From NCBI RefSeq assembly GCF_000524195.1, contig NW_020170425.1:448163-512162 (forward strand): DNA of 64,000 nt. Direction: 5' to 3'. This DNA is from Echinococcus granulosus (lineage: Eukaryota; Platyhelminthes; Cestoda; Cyclophyllidea; Taeniidae). Position numbers and translations under genes: made by a program. The notes beneath the pieces are model-generated. The model was not told where the DNA came from and searched no databases. It saw nothing but the letters and a program-made list of their open reading frames with translations. Below are positions 1-12,534 of the stretch, piece by piece. How positions within the stretch are numbered: position 1 is the first letter of the stretch; each line of letters begins with the position of its first letter.

Positions 1-3000
1 GCTATACAATTGAGATATTTGCTTTCATCCACCCAAACAAACCTAAATTCATTTATGCACATTCATATTTTGATGAGCAATTTCCGCAGACAATTTCAGC
101 TTTTTAGCTTTGTAAATAACATAAATGTGTATCTTAAAACAAACTGACTTTCTACCCGTGCATTTTGCATACATCCCTGGAGAGTCTGCACAAACGTCAA
201 AACTTTGAACTTGTACATATCGAAACAGTTATAGCCTGTATTTCAAAGACCTGTGATAATTAATCAGCTAAACAAAGCTATACAAAATGCCTAGACGCAA
301 TTGCCATTTTTGGATTGTTGGGCCCCCAAAAGCAAATGCAATCTTCCTGGCGAAAGCGACCTCCCAAATCATTAATCTTGTCCTTAGCATCTTCAAAGGA
401 GTTTAAAAAATAATTGCTCCCTTATGATAACAAAGATTAAGCTAGGCTCTATGTTGCAAAACGGAGTAGAAATAACTCGTCGGGAAAAACTCTATAGATA
501 TGTGCAAACGCCCCAAACACTTATAAGATTTAACTGCGCTTTGAAAATCAAAAACTATGAGTGTTAAATAAGACAAGATATTTTTAAGAAACAAATAAAA
601 AAGCCACTTAAACGCATCTATTTTTTAGTTGAGCCGGGGTACCAGTGGCGAATTTTTCTATGTGGTGGTTCTTTGAAACGAATCCAGTAATATAGAGAAA
701 GAGGTTCAAAAACCGGCATTGATAAATGACCCTAGTTTCGTTCCGTGTGCTTTAAGAAGTCTTGAAAAAGCACTGTAAAGCATTTTGTTATGCTAAATGG
801 TGACAAATACCAAAGACCCTTAGTTGTCTCTTCCCGATTTAATCCATTATCCGCAGTTGCTACATGTCTCAGGAATCGCACTAGATAACTACCACTACAC
901 AATATTAAGGACTATCTTTATGAAGTCTCGTTTCCCCTCTTTTTGCAAGCAATTTTTTGCAATTTGCTTTGTAGATATACCAATGTAAGAAATATTTGAA
1001 GATTCCATTGTCTCCCACCGGCAGTATTGGGCTGTATTTAAAACGGAGCGTTGTTTTTTCATAATTAAAAATCTACTATTCATTTGATACCTTAAGCACG
1101 TTTATAAGTCATTGTTTACGGAGCTGGAATTGTTTTAATCAATGGTAGGTGATGTAGCTTCAGCGGGTTGACCAGTATGCAACTTGGACTTCACCCTTAA
1201 ACAAAATTCAGTAATGCTGTTTTGTGGTGAGCGCAAAGGTGAGTCAGACCTACTCAGCGTCCTGATATTTATGGTGGGCGTTAACCTGAGATTTGTCGAA
1301 GCAAGGTAGGTTGCTGTTGCCCGTCTCCACCCACCGGCGTTCCACTCGCAATGACACAGAAATGCTTTTGACTTTTTATGTCAGTTATCGAGGTGTGGTG
1401 ATGTTTTTCGGTTCACGCGGCCAACTGGGTCCTAGTAATTAGCCACGCTATATGACGAGGTTAATGATGGCAGTAACCAAACAGGAGCATTCGCACATCA
1501 TAGTGTAACGTTCAAGAAGTATTTTGCTAAAAACAAATCGGTTTAGGTGATAAACATTTTGAAAGAGCCTAGGCTGCTAAAATGAGGATTATCGATAATA
1601 AAGCATACGCTCCCACTTTCGAGCTTGCTAAATACAAATGAGTATTCTGGTTCGGGAACTGATCAAATAGTGTATAAATTGGAGAGAAATTCAGTTTTGT
1701 TCACTTTCACAAAAAAGTGTCACCGAATGGGTCTCGTCATAGCCAAAAAAACATCCGCATTGCGTTAACCATAACTGTTTGGCTGGTTTTTAGTACTATA
1801 CTTTAGGGAGTACTAAATAGTTAAATTAATTTTACTGAAAATTTCTGGGGATTGACCACATATAAAATGTGTAAGATCAAGTTGTTAACTAGGTGCAAGT
1901 CTTCTTGCTATGAAAACGGTTGTTTGCACCTTGCAAAACTCAAAGTCGCAAATTCGCCAATCTGCCATAAAATTGCATCACAGCCTAATAGAGCACTAGA
2001 AAAATAAGTTCTGCTGATCTTAGCCCACAATCTGTTTAAAAAATCCATCCTGCAATAATTATTGAAAGCAATTTTTGTAAAAGACTCATCTTTTTAGACT
2101 TATGACAATAGCTAGTCTGCTCACAGGTTAGAGTTAATGCATCGAAGTGTGAATTCTTCTTATTACGGCTCTGGCAAATACACCTCAATTTTTCGGCAGA
2201 CTTATTAGCATTTTATACAGATTTCCTAGATTCACTTCATTGCAAAGTATGAAGCTACAAACATCATCTAACTTGAGCAAAGTACACATGGAAGTTGACA
2301 AAGGGTCAAATAAAAGTTTGAAAAAATACATGATTCTGAGGTTTAGGATGATCATTTAGTTTTGACAGTCAAATCCTCGAATAGGTTCCCTCTTTGCAAT
2401 ATGAATATCATTGTGTGGCCTCGCTGTCCTAGGGTGAGTTAAGGGCGGTTCAAACTTTACCCCACGTTCATCCGCAGACACCCGACGTAGATGTGTGAGA
2501 TAGCAATTAGCCCTAAACTTTTGCGTTCATGCAATAAACTTAATGCAATTCTCATTGTTTGTCCAATCTTGATTAGCGATCTGAGAGACTACTTTGATGT
2601 AGAAGATTCCACCGGTATACTCGATATTGAATGAAAAAGTAACACTAAAAACGCCTGCACATTCACTTCAATTTCAAATTCTGACCATAGAAAATATCTT
2701 TTGGTAAAATGTTAGGGCACTGTTGATGAGAAACCCCTCAATGTTTTAAATTTAAAATCTGCTGCGAATTCTCGGGTCAGGCGGCAGCGTTCTTTTTATT
2801 TGTTAGTTGTTTTCAATGGCAATTCCCTGCGTGAATAAATACATCATCTAAATAAATGTATCACTATCTCCCTCTCCCTCTACTAACATACATTAATGAC
2901 AACATATCACTTCTTGGAACCTCTCACCATTATGGGTAATGTTCTTCGGACAGATCGTTTCATCATCTTAAAAGAAAGCTGACATCAGAATGTATCCTAC

Positions 3001-5345
3001 TGACTACGTAAAATTTGGAGGTTATTGATGCTTTAGCAATTTTATTTTGCTCGTCAGCGGATTATGTTCAAGAAGTAACATAGCTGACTGCATTATATAC
3101 GTTTTTCATTATTATTAATTTTTCTGATCAGATTAAAAGGATAATAGTGGTCTTTGGCGGACTATCCTATTTGCATTTTCACAATTTCTGATAATCAAAC
3201 ATGGCCATCACGAGCTACAATGACACAAATGTGAGTTTCGTATTTTTAATCTTAAATAGAAAAATTTACACGCCAGTTCCCGTACTGCTACATTACTGGG
3301 ACACAGTCAAATAGTGTCATGTTTTCACATACAATGATGCACATTAGCTTTTAAAAGCAAGCTTGAATATTCTTTCATTTCGAGTTTTGTTTTGACTAAG
3401 AAAAAACTGCAATCAATTTGCTCCGTTTAGGTGTTAAGGATAACAAGTTTTCTTTGAAAAGGGTTGCACAAGTGTACAAAGCACAACCATTAGGGGGGTA
3501 CTACTGATGCTAGCGAAATTCCAAAACAGCACTTACAAAAGAAAAGTGATTAGTCACTGAGTATTAGTGGGAGTGAACTATACAAACGCAGCATTACCTC
3601 AAACAGTCGCGAGGTTAAGTTCCAGAAATCATAGCGGATCAGAAGGAATCGCGAATTTTCAGTGCGGATCAATAAACATGATGATAAATATATAACTCTA
3701 GAACTTACCCCTAAACATGATCAAAGTCATGCTCCCAAAGCATTTCAATTCCATTTGAAAGTTGGCCCATAACATTGCCCTGGATGAAGGCAAATAGATG
3801 AACGCAGAAGTAGAGTATATCATCTCCCAACGGATATTTGCCACACTATCGCACAGTACGCTATACCAATGCTACCCCACAGGACACTAAATCATTGGCT
3901 GACGGTTACTTTCGCAATCACAGAAAAGCAAAACCAAGTAACAAATGGGGCAATAGACTTAATGAATGCCTTTCCTTTGCCATTGTCAGGAAGACGGGCT
4001 AGGTGGCTTTCATGGCATGGAAGTCAAAAACTACTTTACACCTCAACAAAGTAGAGAATGCATGTACAGTACGTTGAGGACACAGATATTCAATCAATTT
4101 AGAATTGCATAAAGGTCTCTTGATGCTTCTCTGCAACTAAATAAATTTCGCTGATCTGTGAAAAATCGCAATCATAAATTAATTAGGTTTTAATGGAAAT
4201 TGCGCGAATTCCGAAAAGCGAATATATCGGATTTACTGCACTAGTATTAATATGCCCTTAGGAGCCTCCATTGGTATAGTTTAGTAGTTTAAAATATTGG
4301 TTATCAAAGTACCAGAGTGAGTGCTTTTGGCTTTTCGATAAATAATTACACTTGCAAAAACATCCAGCCAAAGTCATGCGCTGTTAATAGGCCTATTACC
4401 CGGTCTAGCTTCACATTACAGCAGTTTGTATCTGAAGTACGAAGAAAATCCACTGTTTAAATATTTTCAGTGGAAACGGGAATAGAGCACGTGAAGTATC
4501 TCAATAATGATCAGTGAGATCAATGTTGAATCGACGCATTATCAACACCCAATCATACGTACACGTTGAATTCATATAACAAGATGTTACAAATTTTGTC
4601 ACTTTCACTATAAGACTGGCAAGAATTGCGGCTACTCAAGGTTACCGGAGGTTTTTCCGAACACTTCACAAACTTGCACTAAAAACCTCGCTAGTATATT
4701 TTTCCCGTTTTCTCAAGCGACTTTTGCATTATTTGCTTGGTTTATTTGTTTCAATTTTGATCGCTGTTCAAGGGTGTTTGAAAACGAATATTTTTTAAAG
4801 TTTCGCTTAGGAGATTTAAGTCGATTTTCCGATTGAACAATTTCAACATAGGTCTAAGTTAGGTTTACAATGGAATTTTCACAACTTTCTGCAATATGAA
4901 ATATGTGACAGCTGTAGTGTGAAATGTGTGGAACTTGAGGCCCTGATTAATTCCATAAGGCCGAGTGACAAACAACTAATGAAAGCAAAATTAACAGAAG
5001 CAGAACTTTCTCTAGATATCATGTTTGCAAGGCACTTAAGTTAAAAAGTGTAGTTTTCTTACTAAAATAAATGTCCCTCAACTACTTTGACACTGTCTCA
5101 GGATGAGCGTCAAAAACGCCTAAAATTCAACGTTTTTATCGACTTAAATACTCTGGATTAGCTGTTATATAATATGGAAAAAAAAGTAAAACTTAAAATT
5201 GACTTTTTACTTTATAAAATAGAAGGCTAGTGTTAGGTTTAAGTTAGTGCAAATGGAGTAAAATTCTTTTTGAACTAGCTCTAACACTTTTCCCTCCGAG
5301 ACTTTCCTAAAGACTGTAGAAAACAGTACTCTGGCAGGATATGTA
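1..5345. other. Non-coding AT-rich DNA, no gene seen
   Basis: I see no convincing coding sequence here. Open frames are short, have no paired splice sites and show none of the local rise in G+C that marks the real exons of this window. A pyrimidine-rich run lies near 2868-2881. A small inverted repeat (CCACTG/CAGTGG with a 12-base spacer) lies near 4450. No tRNA-like or transposon-like sequence was recognised. Confidence 0.6.
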
Positions 5346-5420
5346 TAGTCGACGTACAAATGGGCCTGGAGCCTACTGGCACGGCTTAAAGGCCAGACCG
5401 CCTGGCAGAGGTACAATGGC
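5346..5420 (+). repeat. Dispersed repeat, copy A
   Basis: This 75-base GC-rich segment aligns by eye with 46386-46451. Shared blocks in the same order are ACGTACA, TGGAGC, GGCyTAAAGGCCAG and ACAATGGC. Copy A has about 9 extra bases between the last two blocks. Both copies lie in non-coding, AT-rich surroundings and in the same orientation. The central block can form a hairpin in copy B (TGGCC-TAAA-GGCCA) and an imperfect one here. It could be a fragment of a larger interspersed element; its ends are not defined by anything I can see. Confidence 0.5.
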
Positions 5421-8400
5421 GGAGCCCTCGAGTGACCTGATGCCGAAACCTACAGTTGAACAAACACTACTTTAGCATTACATTAGTACAGTTACATTGG
5501 AAATTCAAAATCTTGAGGTATGCCGTAAGCGGCTATTCTTTTGCACGGTCATGTAGGGATTTTGACCAATATTGGATGTTTTTCACAAGTAGTGCAATTT
5601 ATGTCTGCAGTCATTTTTAGCTTAAGTCGCAGAATCCCTTGAACCAAAAATTATAATGTGGTTGGAAATGTTAAAGTTCGTTATACTTAATTGCAACAAC
5701 CCCCCGATTATGTTAGCAGAGTTTAAAAATATACTATGCAGTTAAAGTGCTTCCAACTCTGAGGTAAGCAAAACCCCCCAGTGGCAACAGACGCCATACT
5801 TGAGTTTTATGCTTTTCTGATGAGTCCCTCAAGTAAAAGAAGCTCTTTAGATATTAAGGTTGTCCAGACATTTAGCATATTTGATTTAAGAGAAATACGC
5901 AAAAAATGGTTAATTTTATTCTGTGTAACATGGATTATGGATCCTACCAATTACTTACCTAGAAGAAACGAGCGACAAAATGAGACCTTATCCGGTACGC
6001 CTATTTGACCCTTTCTTGAGACGACTAAATTACTAATTTTCATTATTACCTGAACCTCCAGCCAAAACTTATACGTTGCCAATGTGCCCAGTACGTAAGA
6101 TGAACCTTAGACTTCAGTCCGGGCGCAAATGGATTCAAAGCAATGTCAATATTTGCAATGCAATTAACAGTCATATCTAGTGCAGACCGAATTGTCAATA
6201 TGGATTTAATGGATATTCGTAAGGATTTGCTCAACATAGTTTTGTGGACAATAAAAATCAAACACATACTGTATTGTAACCAAAAATTGTATGCGATCAA
6301 CCTGAAGTTGTACAAATTTTTAGTTCTCTTTTGTTAAAGGAGGCCGTGCTGGTTGCTGTTTTTTTAAGAACAGCATAAGAGTGGACACTTCGCTGATGCA
6401 ATACGTGCGACCCCTACTTACGGTATGGAAATAATATTTTTCTTATTAACTAGTATGTACATAAGCCAAATTAACTGTCATATCCACTTACTACTCAAAT
6501 TCATCTGTTTCAGTTCTACCTAAATCGAGTTTATTGAAGTGATGGCAAAGCATGCGGTTACAACACTAACAGACCACGTTGTTGAATGAGAGCGAAAGTA
6601 TTGTTTAAGTAAAAATTTTTCTCTTAGCACATGTCAAGGAATTTGCTAAATGCTGCAGTTAAATGTCATATTTTTGCTCAAGTTTGGGGAAAAATGACAG
6701 GAGTTCTGAGTAATCAGCCCCTAATACTTCAAAGCTAGGTTGTTGTTAAAACTCATTGACAACTTTTACCACTGGGGAACAATTACTTATTTGCACACAA
6801 CAGTACGCCAAGTAAGATACGGAGATGTCAGAGATATTTTGAACTATATTTAATACTGTTGACTAGAAAGATAAGATGAGCACAGAAGTCTTTACCAAAA
6901 ACAACTCTAAGTACAACTGATTTTAAGTATGGTCAACCTGCAGACGGGTCTTTTATATGACGTAACATTTTGGTAGAGCGTTGAGTAGCTCAATGAATAT
7001 TGCTGAAAGTTTGCTGTCCCTAAGTTTCATGGCATTTACGTGCGCATGTTTTTGTTAATAAGCTAGTTAAATTGAGTAGAATTTCGGTTTTGTGACCGAA
7101 ATAAGTCATTTTGGTCCCTTTAAACAAAATTCTTTTAACTTAGAGTTTCATGGCAGTCAAATGACTCATTTTAGAATAATCACATTTTCCATTGCCCACC
7201 AGTCTTGCTTTTGGTCAAATAGAGCGGAACTAAATAATTTCACTTGTCCTATTGCATGTCAAAAGAACCGATCGGGAGGTTTTTTGGAATATCGCCTGTC
7301 CACTTTATTTTAATGAAGAGATCAAAAATACTTTAAGCACCCTTAGACTCATTTTCTAGTTTTGGTTTCAAGGCAATTTAATAAACATTTGCCATCCATT
7401 TAACTCTAAAGTGGATTAATTATCTTAGGTTAACTTATTTTAAATAAGTGATTTCCATAATTTGTTTCTATTCGGTCATTATAGAGCTCGATAACAAATA
7501 AAAATAATTAAAATTGGGAAATGCAGGAAGCTGACAGCGAGTTTAAACGCAGATATTTGTTTGCATAGAATTTGGAAGTCGTTTCCAGTTTTTTTGGCTT
7601 ATCAATGGTGTTTCATAGCCAATTTACCATTCCTTATCTAAATTACCGAAATGGATCTGGAATGGTAACATGATGATTTATTCATGCGACTCAACCCTTA
7701 AAATGTTTCGATTCTGGTGATTTATTTCTTTATAGCCTTGTAGTCGTGCTGAAGAGAACTAATATTTTTTACCAAATTCTTGATTAAGGAGACAAGTGAA
7801 CTATAATTTGGTAGAAAACGAAGCCACATTGCAAAATGGGTATCTTGAGTTTACGAGCACCGAATTCCTTTTCAAGTCCCTCTTTGATTACAGCTGGTAG
7901 TACATGAAGTACCCAGTACAAAATGTAATTTACAATAAGATTATTTTACTGGGACAAAGAAGCAGTTAATTAAGAGCATGGCAGATGTATGAAGCTCAAC
8001 AGCCAAGTGGGCAATAGAATTCCGAGTTACAACTGTCAATTGGTCTGAGCTGATTTCCTACTTACTGATGGGCTTGCAATGATGCAAATTAGCCTGCTGC
8101 ACGTTTCCAAAAATGGCAAAAGGAGCAAATATAAAGCAGTGAAAATTTTGTTATGTTTAGCTATTATGACTAAACATAAGACCGAGACGCATTATATCGG
8201 ATTAACATTTAAAGTTCACCCAAAGGTCACCGCCTCCTATGTCATTTTCAAGAATCAGCAAGAAAGGCATAAATTTAAAACAACTGTTATTTTGAAAGGA
8301 AATCTTAGTGTTTAAACGTGATAAACAACGGCAAAAACCACTAAGTTTAAACAGTGATACTGTATAGTTACGACAGGCAAAAATCTGGATAAGCATTACT

Positions 8401-11400
8401 GTTTCGAGCTTTTTCCCCAACGAAATGACTCAAATGCTGAGGTATGACTGTGAGCACCCGAAGTTTGGTTAAAGAAAACCGAAAATCTGTTTTTAAAAAG
8501 GACCATTTGAGTACGTTTAACGTAGATACATCCCAAGACAAATCGGCTATGAAATTTTAGGAAATCAAAAAATCTTTTTTTACTATAGATGCGATTTTAA
8601 ATAATTTAGTTAAAGTGATGTACTACGTTTTTACGGTTCATCTGGTATTTGAGCATTCAGTATTCGGGTATGTATTTTGAATGTGCTAAACATTAATTAA
8701 GGTTAAACCCTAACATCTAAATGAATTAGGACCTAAACGAAAGTCAAAGATTGAGATAATCTTTGTTAGATATTCAAAGTGAAATGTAAAATTCACACCA
8801 TCGCTGGAGAGTCTGGGCTTTCTTAAACCATAAGTTCCTCTACAGCTAGTTACACCCGAAGCCATTCACAAGTATTTAACTTATTTTCCATTAGTAATTT
8901 TAGACCTGCATACTTTCACACAACTTTGGAGCTTATTCACCAACTTTAACCTAACTTTTTCAGCTCCCCGTCTACCCTTCGCGTTGATTTTCGAAACATT
9001 CAGGTGAGGCGCAGCAATGTTTCTTCTTGCTACAGCGCCGGACGTTTAAATGGTGAGTTAATTTTTAATAGACAGGTCTACTGCGAGAATTCTGTCTTCT
9101 CTCGCTTTTAAGAGAAAGTAGGACTGAACATCGTAAGTCTTTTTTAGCGTTTGTCTTGATATCTCAGTGCTGAATCACGGTTTTTTTGGCGACTTTGGGG
9201 GAATCTGCCTTTTTTGGCATAATGCTGCTGCACACAAGAATGCAGCTTTTAAAGTTAAAGTTTTGTTAAATAACAAAGTCATGCGCTATCTGATGACTTA
9301 ATAGATGTTTCTTCCATGTAACATACAAGGTATTTTCATCTGAATCTAAGGTGAGGTGCAACATTCCCAAAAGATGTGGCTTTTTAGGAGTCGTCCTAGG
9401 GATTTTTAACTTTTTCACAACAATTATTCTGTGTCCCCTATCAAAAAAATAATTTCTTGATGTGCACTAATAACTTCGCTTTGAAAACACATTATAGTTG
9501 CAGGGATGACATTCCAGATAGGATCTTGATTTCTGGCACTAATCCGTCTATCAGAGCCCATTCTCAAACGCACATTGGGTCTAGTCTATGCGAATTCACA
9601 GTGAAAGTCCGTTCTTTGTTTTGTTCTTATTCATTATCAGAGAAGTATGTACGGACATTAAAAACTGGCTTGTCGTAAGTAGGAGGGTCTGCCTTTCCTT
9701 CACTATTTTATTTCGAATGCCACGTCTTAGTAATACAGGAAGTTTAGTGAAAGTTAACAGCTACTTACTTAAAGCGCTTAATCAAATGCACAGCATTAAC
9801 GTATGACTTCATATTTTGCCCAATTTGTCTAATTCAAACAGGAGTATTTATGGCTACCACATCACTTACTGCTCATTTATATATAAGAAGGTAAACCACG
9901 CGGCAGAGTTGATCATTCGTTGTATTGTTCCGGCTGCGATCATTCCTAAATAAATGATGAGAAGGCGCAAGTATGTATCTACTTTCATCTCTAGGTAAAT
10001 AATTCAGAAAACGAAAAATTTATCTCCCATCTGCTTTATCATCTGTAGTATCTGTAAAATCCGTTTTAAAGCCAGAGATTTAACCAGGTATTAGTAGAAT
10101 CCATGAAAAGTAGCCGCATTTTCCATTACATTTAAAGTGCCATACGTGTGGCAAGTATGCTTACGAAATACCAACACTTTGGAGCTAGCCAATGGACCAC
10201 TTCATTTTCATAAATCCCCAAAAATCTACTTTACATTATGATAGCTCATTCAACATTTAACATAATTTAACACTTTCTGCTGGCCTGCTTAATCTATTGT
10301 CGGTAAAACTGTTGTTCAGGAATGGGTTTCAAGAGGTATCTCTTATCAGTGAGAAAACAGTTTCCCTCAATTATTAGATCGGATCAACGTTAATGAGTTA
10401 GTAACACATCACAGTATTCGCCATATTTTGACAAATGGGACAAACTTCACATATTGTAGCAATACGCCCTATATGCTCATCCTTGTGATGCATTGTTTTA
10501 CGAGAAGTTTAATATCTGTTAATTAAGTGAATGGCGTTTTAGTTTAAAATATATTCAACTAGAATTGGAAGGCCAATTCTACACAGCCATATTCGTGCGT
10601 GTATTCTGACTTAAATTTGGACTCATGAAAATAATATTATTAAGATCTCTTATTGACCCCTTTCTGTTTGCGGATTCTTGTTTTCTACAAATTTTACAAG
10701 CACAAAAACCAATTAAAAAGTACACAATCAGCTCGAGTAGGCTGTTGTTTGTGATTGTTCGCCTCGCTACCAACCTTAGGATGATTCGAATTCCCATTTC
10801 TCATTTTTAGATCCTTGCAATTTGTCCCGGATCGCACAATTTAATTTCTAGTAGGCCTTCACCCATGCCCAGATGATAAACGATTTCGAATTCTAAACCA
10901 ACTTGATCTCCCCCATTCCATTTAGTCCTATTTATTTATTGGATATGGTGCATTAAAAAAATGTTTTTTTCTAGTGCGGGGAGCAACAACTTAACCAGAA
11001 TGGAAAAAGTGCGTTAATTTTGTCGGTATGGACCGTTTGAGACACCCAAAATAAATGATTGTGAGTTTTTTTGAGTCGAAAAATTTAGCGGAGAGTTGGA
11101 TGAGGGTTTAGTGCGTCTTCTGCTAACGACTGAATTTTCATCTTATTTTGTACTTTAAGAATTAACATAACAAATGAATAACACCCCAACAATAACGTTT
11201 TGCTTCCGGGTCCAGCTAGGCATACTTAAGATGCATTCCTCATAGGTTTGATCCAGTTCACATCGATAAACTGGGAATATTTATTCTACAATTCCTAACA
11301 TTTTAATTAACAATTACTAAAGCCACCTTACTACTGTCGTAAACACATTAATAAATGAACCATTATTTCTTTATTTCCATTAAATTCGCAGTCACTCTGA

Positions 11401-11600
11401 TAAACTATTCTATTGGTCATTCATCCAATGCACGTTTCCACGGGTTATACCTAGGAATGGGGAGTACTCGAATTCCTAATGACCATTTAAACCTAGTGTT
11501 GTTTCACTTCAGTGTCAAATTAGCGTTTCGATTGTACAAAAGAACAAGTTATTGACACAATTGGGAACCCACACAGAATCAATATGGCAAGTGGCTAAAA
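5421..11600. other. Non-coding AT-rich DNA, no gene seen
   Basis: No exon, RNA gene or mobile element could be supported. Open frames near 6.1, 8.1, 9.5 and 10.6 kb are short, overlap one another on opposite strands and have no splice or domain signals. At about 5816 there is a CTGATGAGTCC string like a hammerhead core, but the rest of the ribozyme is missing. Confidence 0.55.
11370..11375 (-). terminator. Candidate poly(A) signal for the minus-strand gene
   Basis: The minus strand reads AATAAA here, about 690 bases after the stop codon at 12062-12064. It is the nearest canonical hexamer I found downstream; a second one is at 11280-11285. The stretch 11600-12060 is richer in G+C than typical intergenic DNA here, as expected if it is transcribed 3' UTR. 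AATAAA is common in AT-rich DNA, so the assignment is tentative. Confidence 0.3.
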
Positions 11601-12061
11601 TCAGTTTTCAGCATTGATAACGGGATTGGTAGATGCGAGGGCCGGGTGGATGAGTGTATGTATAAGGTCAAGGACGTTTTTGTGGTAAACTGACCATCAC
11701 ACTTATTCAAACAGTCGAAAGTGTGAATTTTCCTCAGAAAAATCCGCAAACATTGAGTTAACTTAAGAGAGAGAGAGGAGGCGCGACACCAAAAGACGAG
11801 GCTAGAACGACCATTTAGAGTAGATGCCAGAGGAACAGCTACAATCGAGAAAGACGCTCCGGCGCATAGTGAGCGTCCATTTGAGGCCAGACACAACAGC
11901 TGTTGATTAGGTGATAGAGGAAACACGTTTCAGGAGAAATTTACAGACAGGTTTCCGCGAACCCATGTTGGCAAGACTGAATACGCATAGTACGTTTATG
12001 CAGCTGAAGGGGAGGAGAGGCGTAGGAAAGGGAAAAAGAGATGATGGCGCAAAACCACCCT
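11601..12061 (-). other. Probable 3' UTR of the minus-strand membrane-protein gene
   Basis: This directly follows the stop codon and keeps raised G+C compared with DNA further downstream. It contains a GA run on the plus strand (CT on the mRNA sense) near 11766-11778. A minus-strand open frame of about 115 codons crosses it, but it has no plausible protein features and is best read as a chance frame in the UTR. The true end of the transcript is not visible. Confidence 0.4.
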
Positions 12062-12534
12062 TTAGTGCGCCATGGCATCAGTCCAGGCTCTAAGCGGGGT
12101 GTCGTTGTTACCCTTGTAGCTGTAGTTCTGTTCCACGCCTTCGGTTAGGGGGTGCGAGAGTATGTGTGAAGTAAGGCCGACATTAGGTCGACGCACGGAG
12201 GTATCTTCTGCTGGCGTCTCACCGCCGTTAAGGAATCCGTTGCGTCGCTTATAGTCCGCAGGGGAGTTGCTGGTCACCTGCTTTGAGGCTAGTAGGACAT
12301 CAGTGGGCAGGACTTTGACGGCTCCACTCAGATTGTTAGGGTTGGTGGATGGAACAAAGGACTGCTGGAGATGACTTCCATAGGTCCAGGACTGATCGAG
12401 CTTCGAGGTGGTTGTTGGTTTGCCGTTGATGTCGTAAAAGCCCACCGGAGGCGTGATACTAGTTAACTCACTATGCTGAGCAAAAGCATCACCCATATCT
12501 CCCATGCCTTGATCGTACAAATCGCCATTTATGT
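12062..12534 (-). CDS. Exon 3: C-terminal cytoplasmic tail (residues 507-663)
   Basis: The acceptor TTTCCTCTCTGTTCTAG|ACATAAAT has a clear pyrimidine tract. Phase 1 from exon 2 (A + AC) makes Asn507, and the frame stays open for 156 more residues to TAA at 12064-12062. The segment is hydrophilic, rich in Ser, Thr, Asn and Pro, with no recognised domain. It ends ...RAWTDAMAH, which is not a classic PDZ-binding C-terminus. The exact phase match and raised G+C support it as coding. Confidence 0.78.

Noticed and set aside
5815..5845. Hammerhead ribozyme-like CTGATGAGTCC
   Set aside because: The following GAAAC core and closing stems are absent, so only a chance 11-base match remains. CTGATGCCGAAAC near 5438 also lacks stem II.
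11579..11926. 115-codon minus-strand frame
   Set aside because: It lies in the probable 3' UTR of the membrane-protein gene, has no ATG-context support and no protein features.
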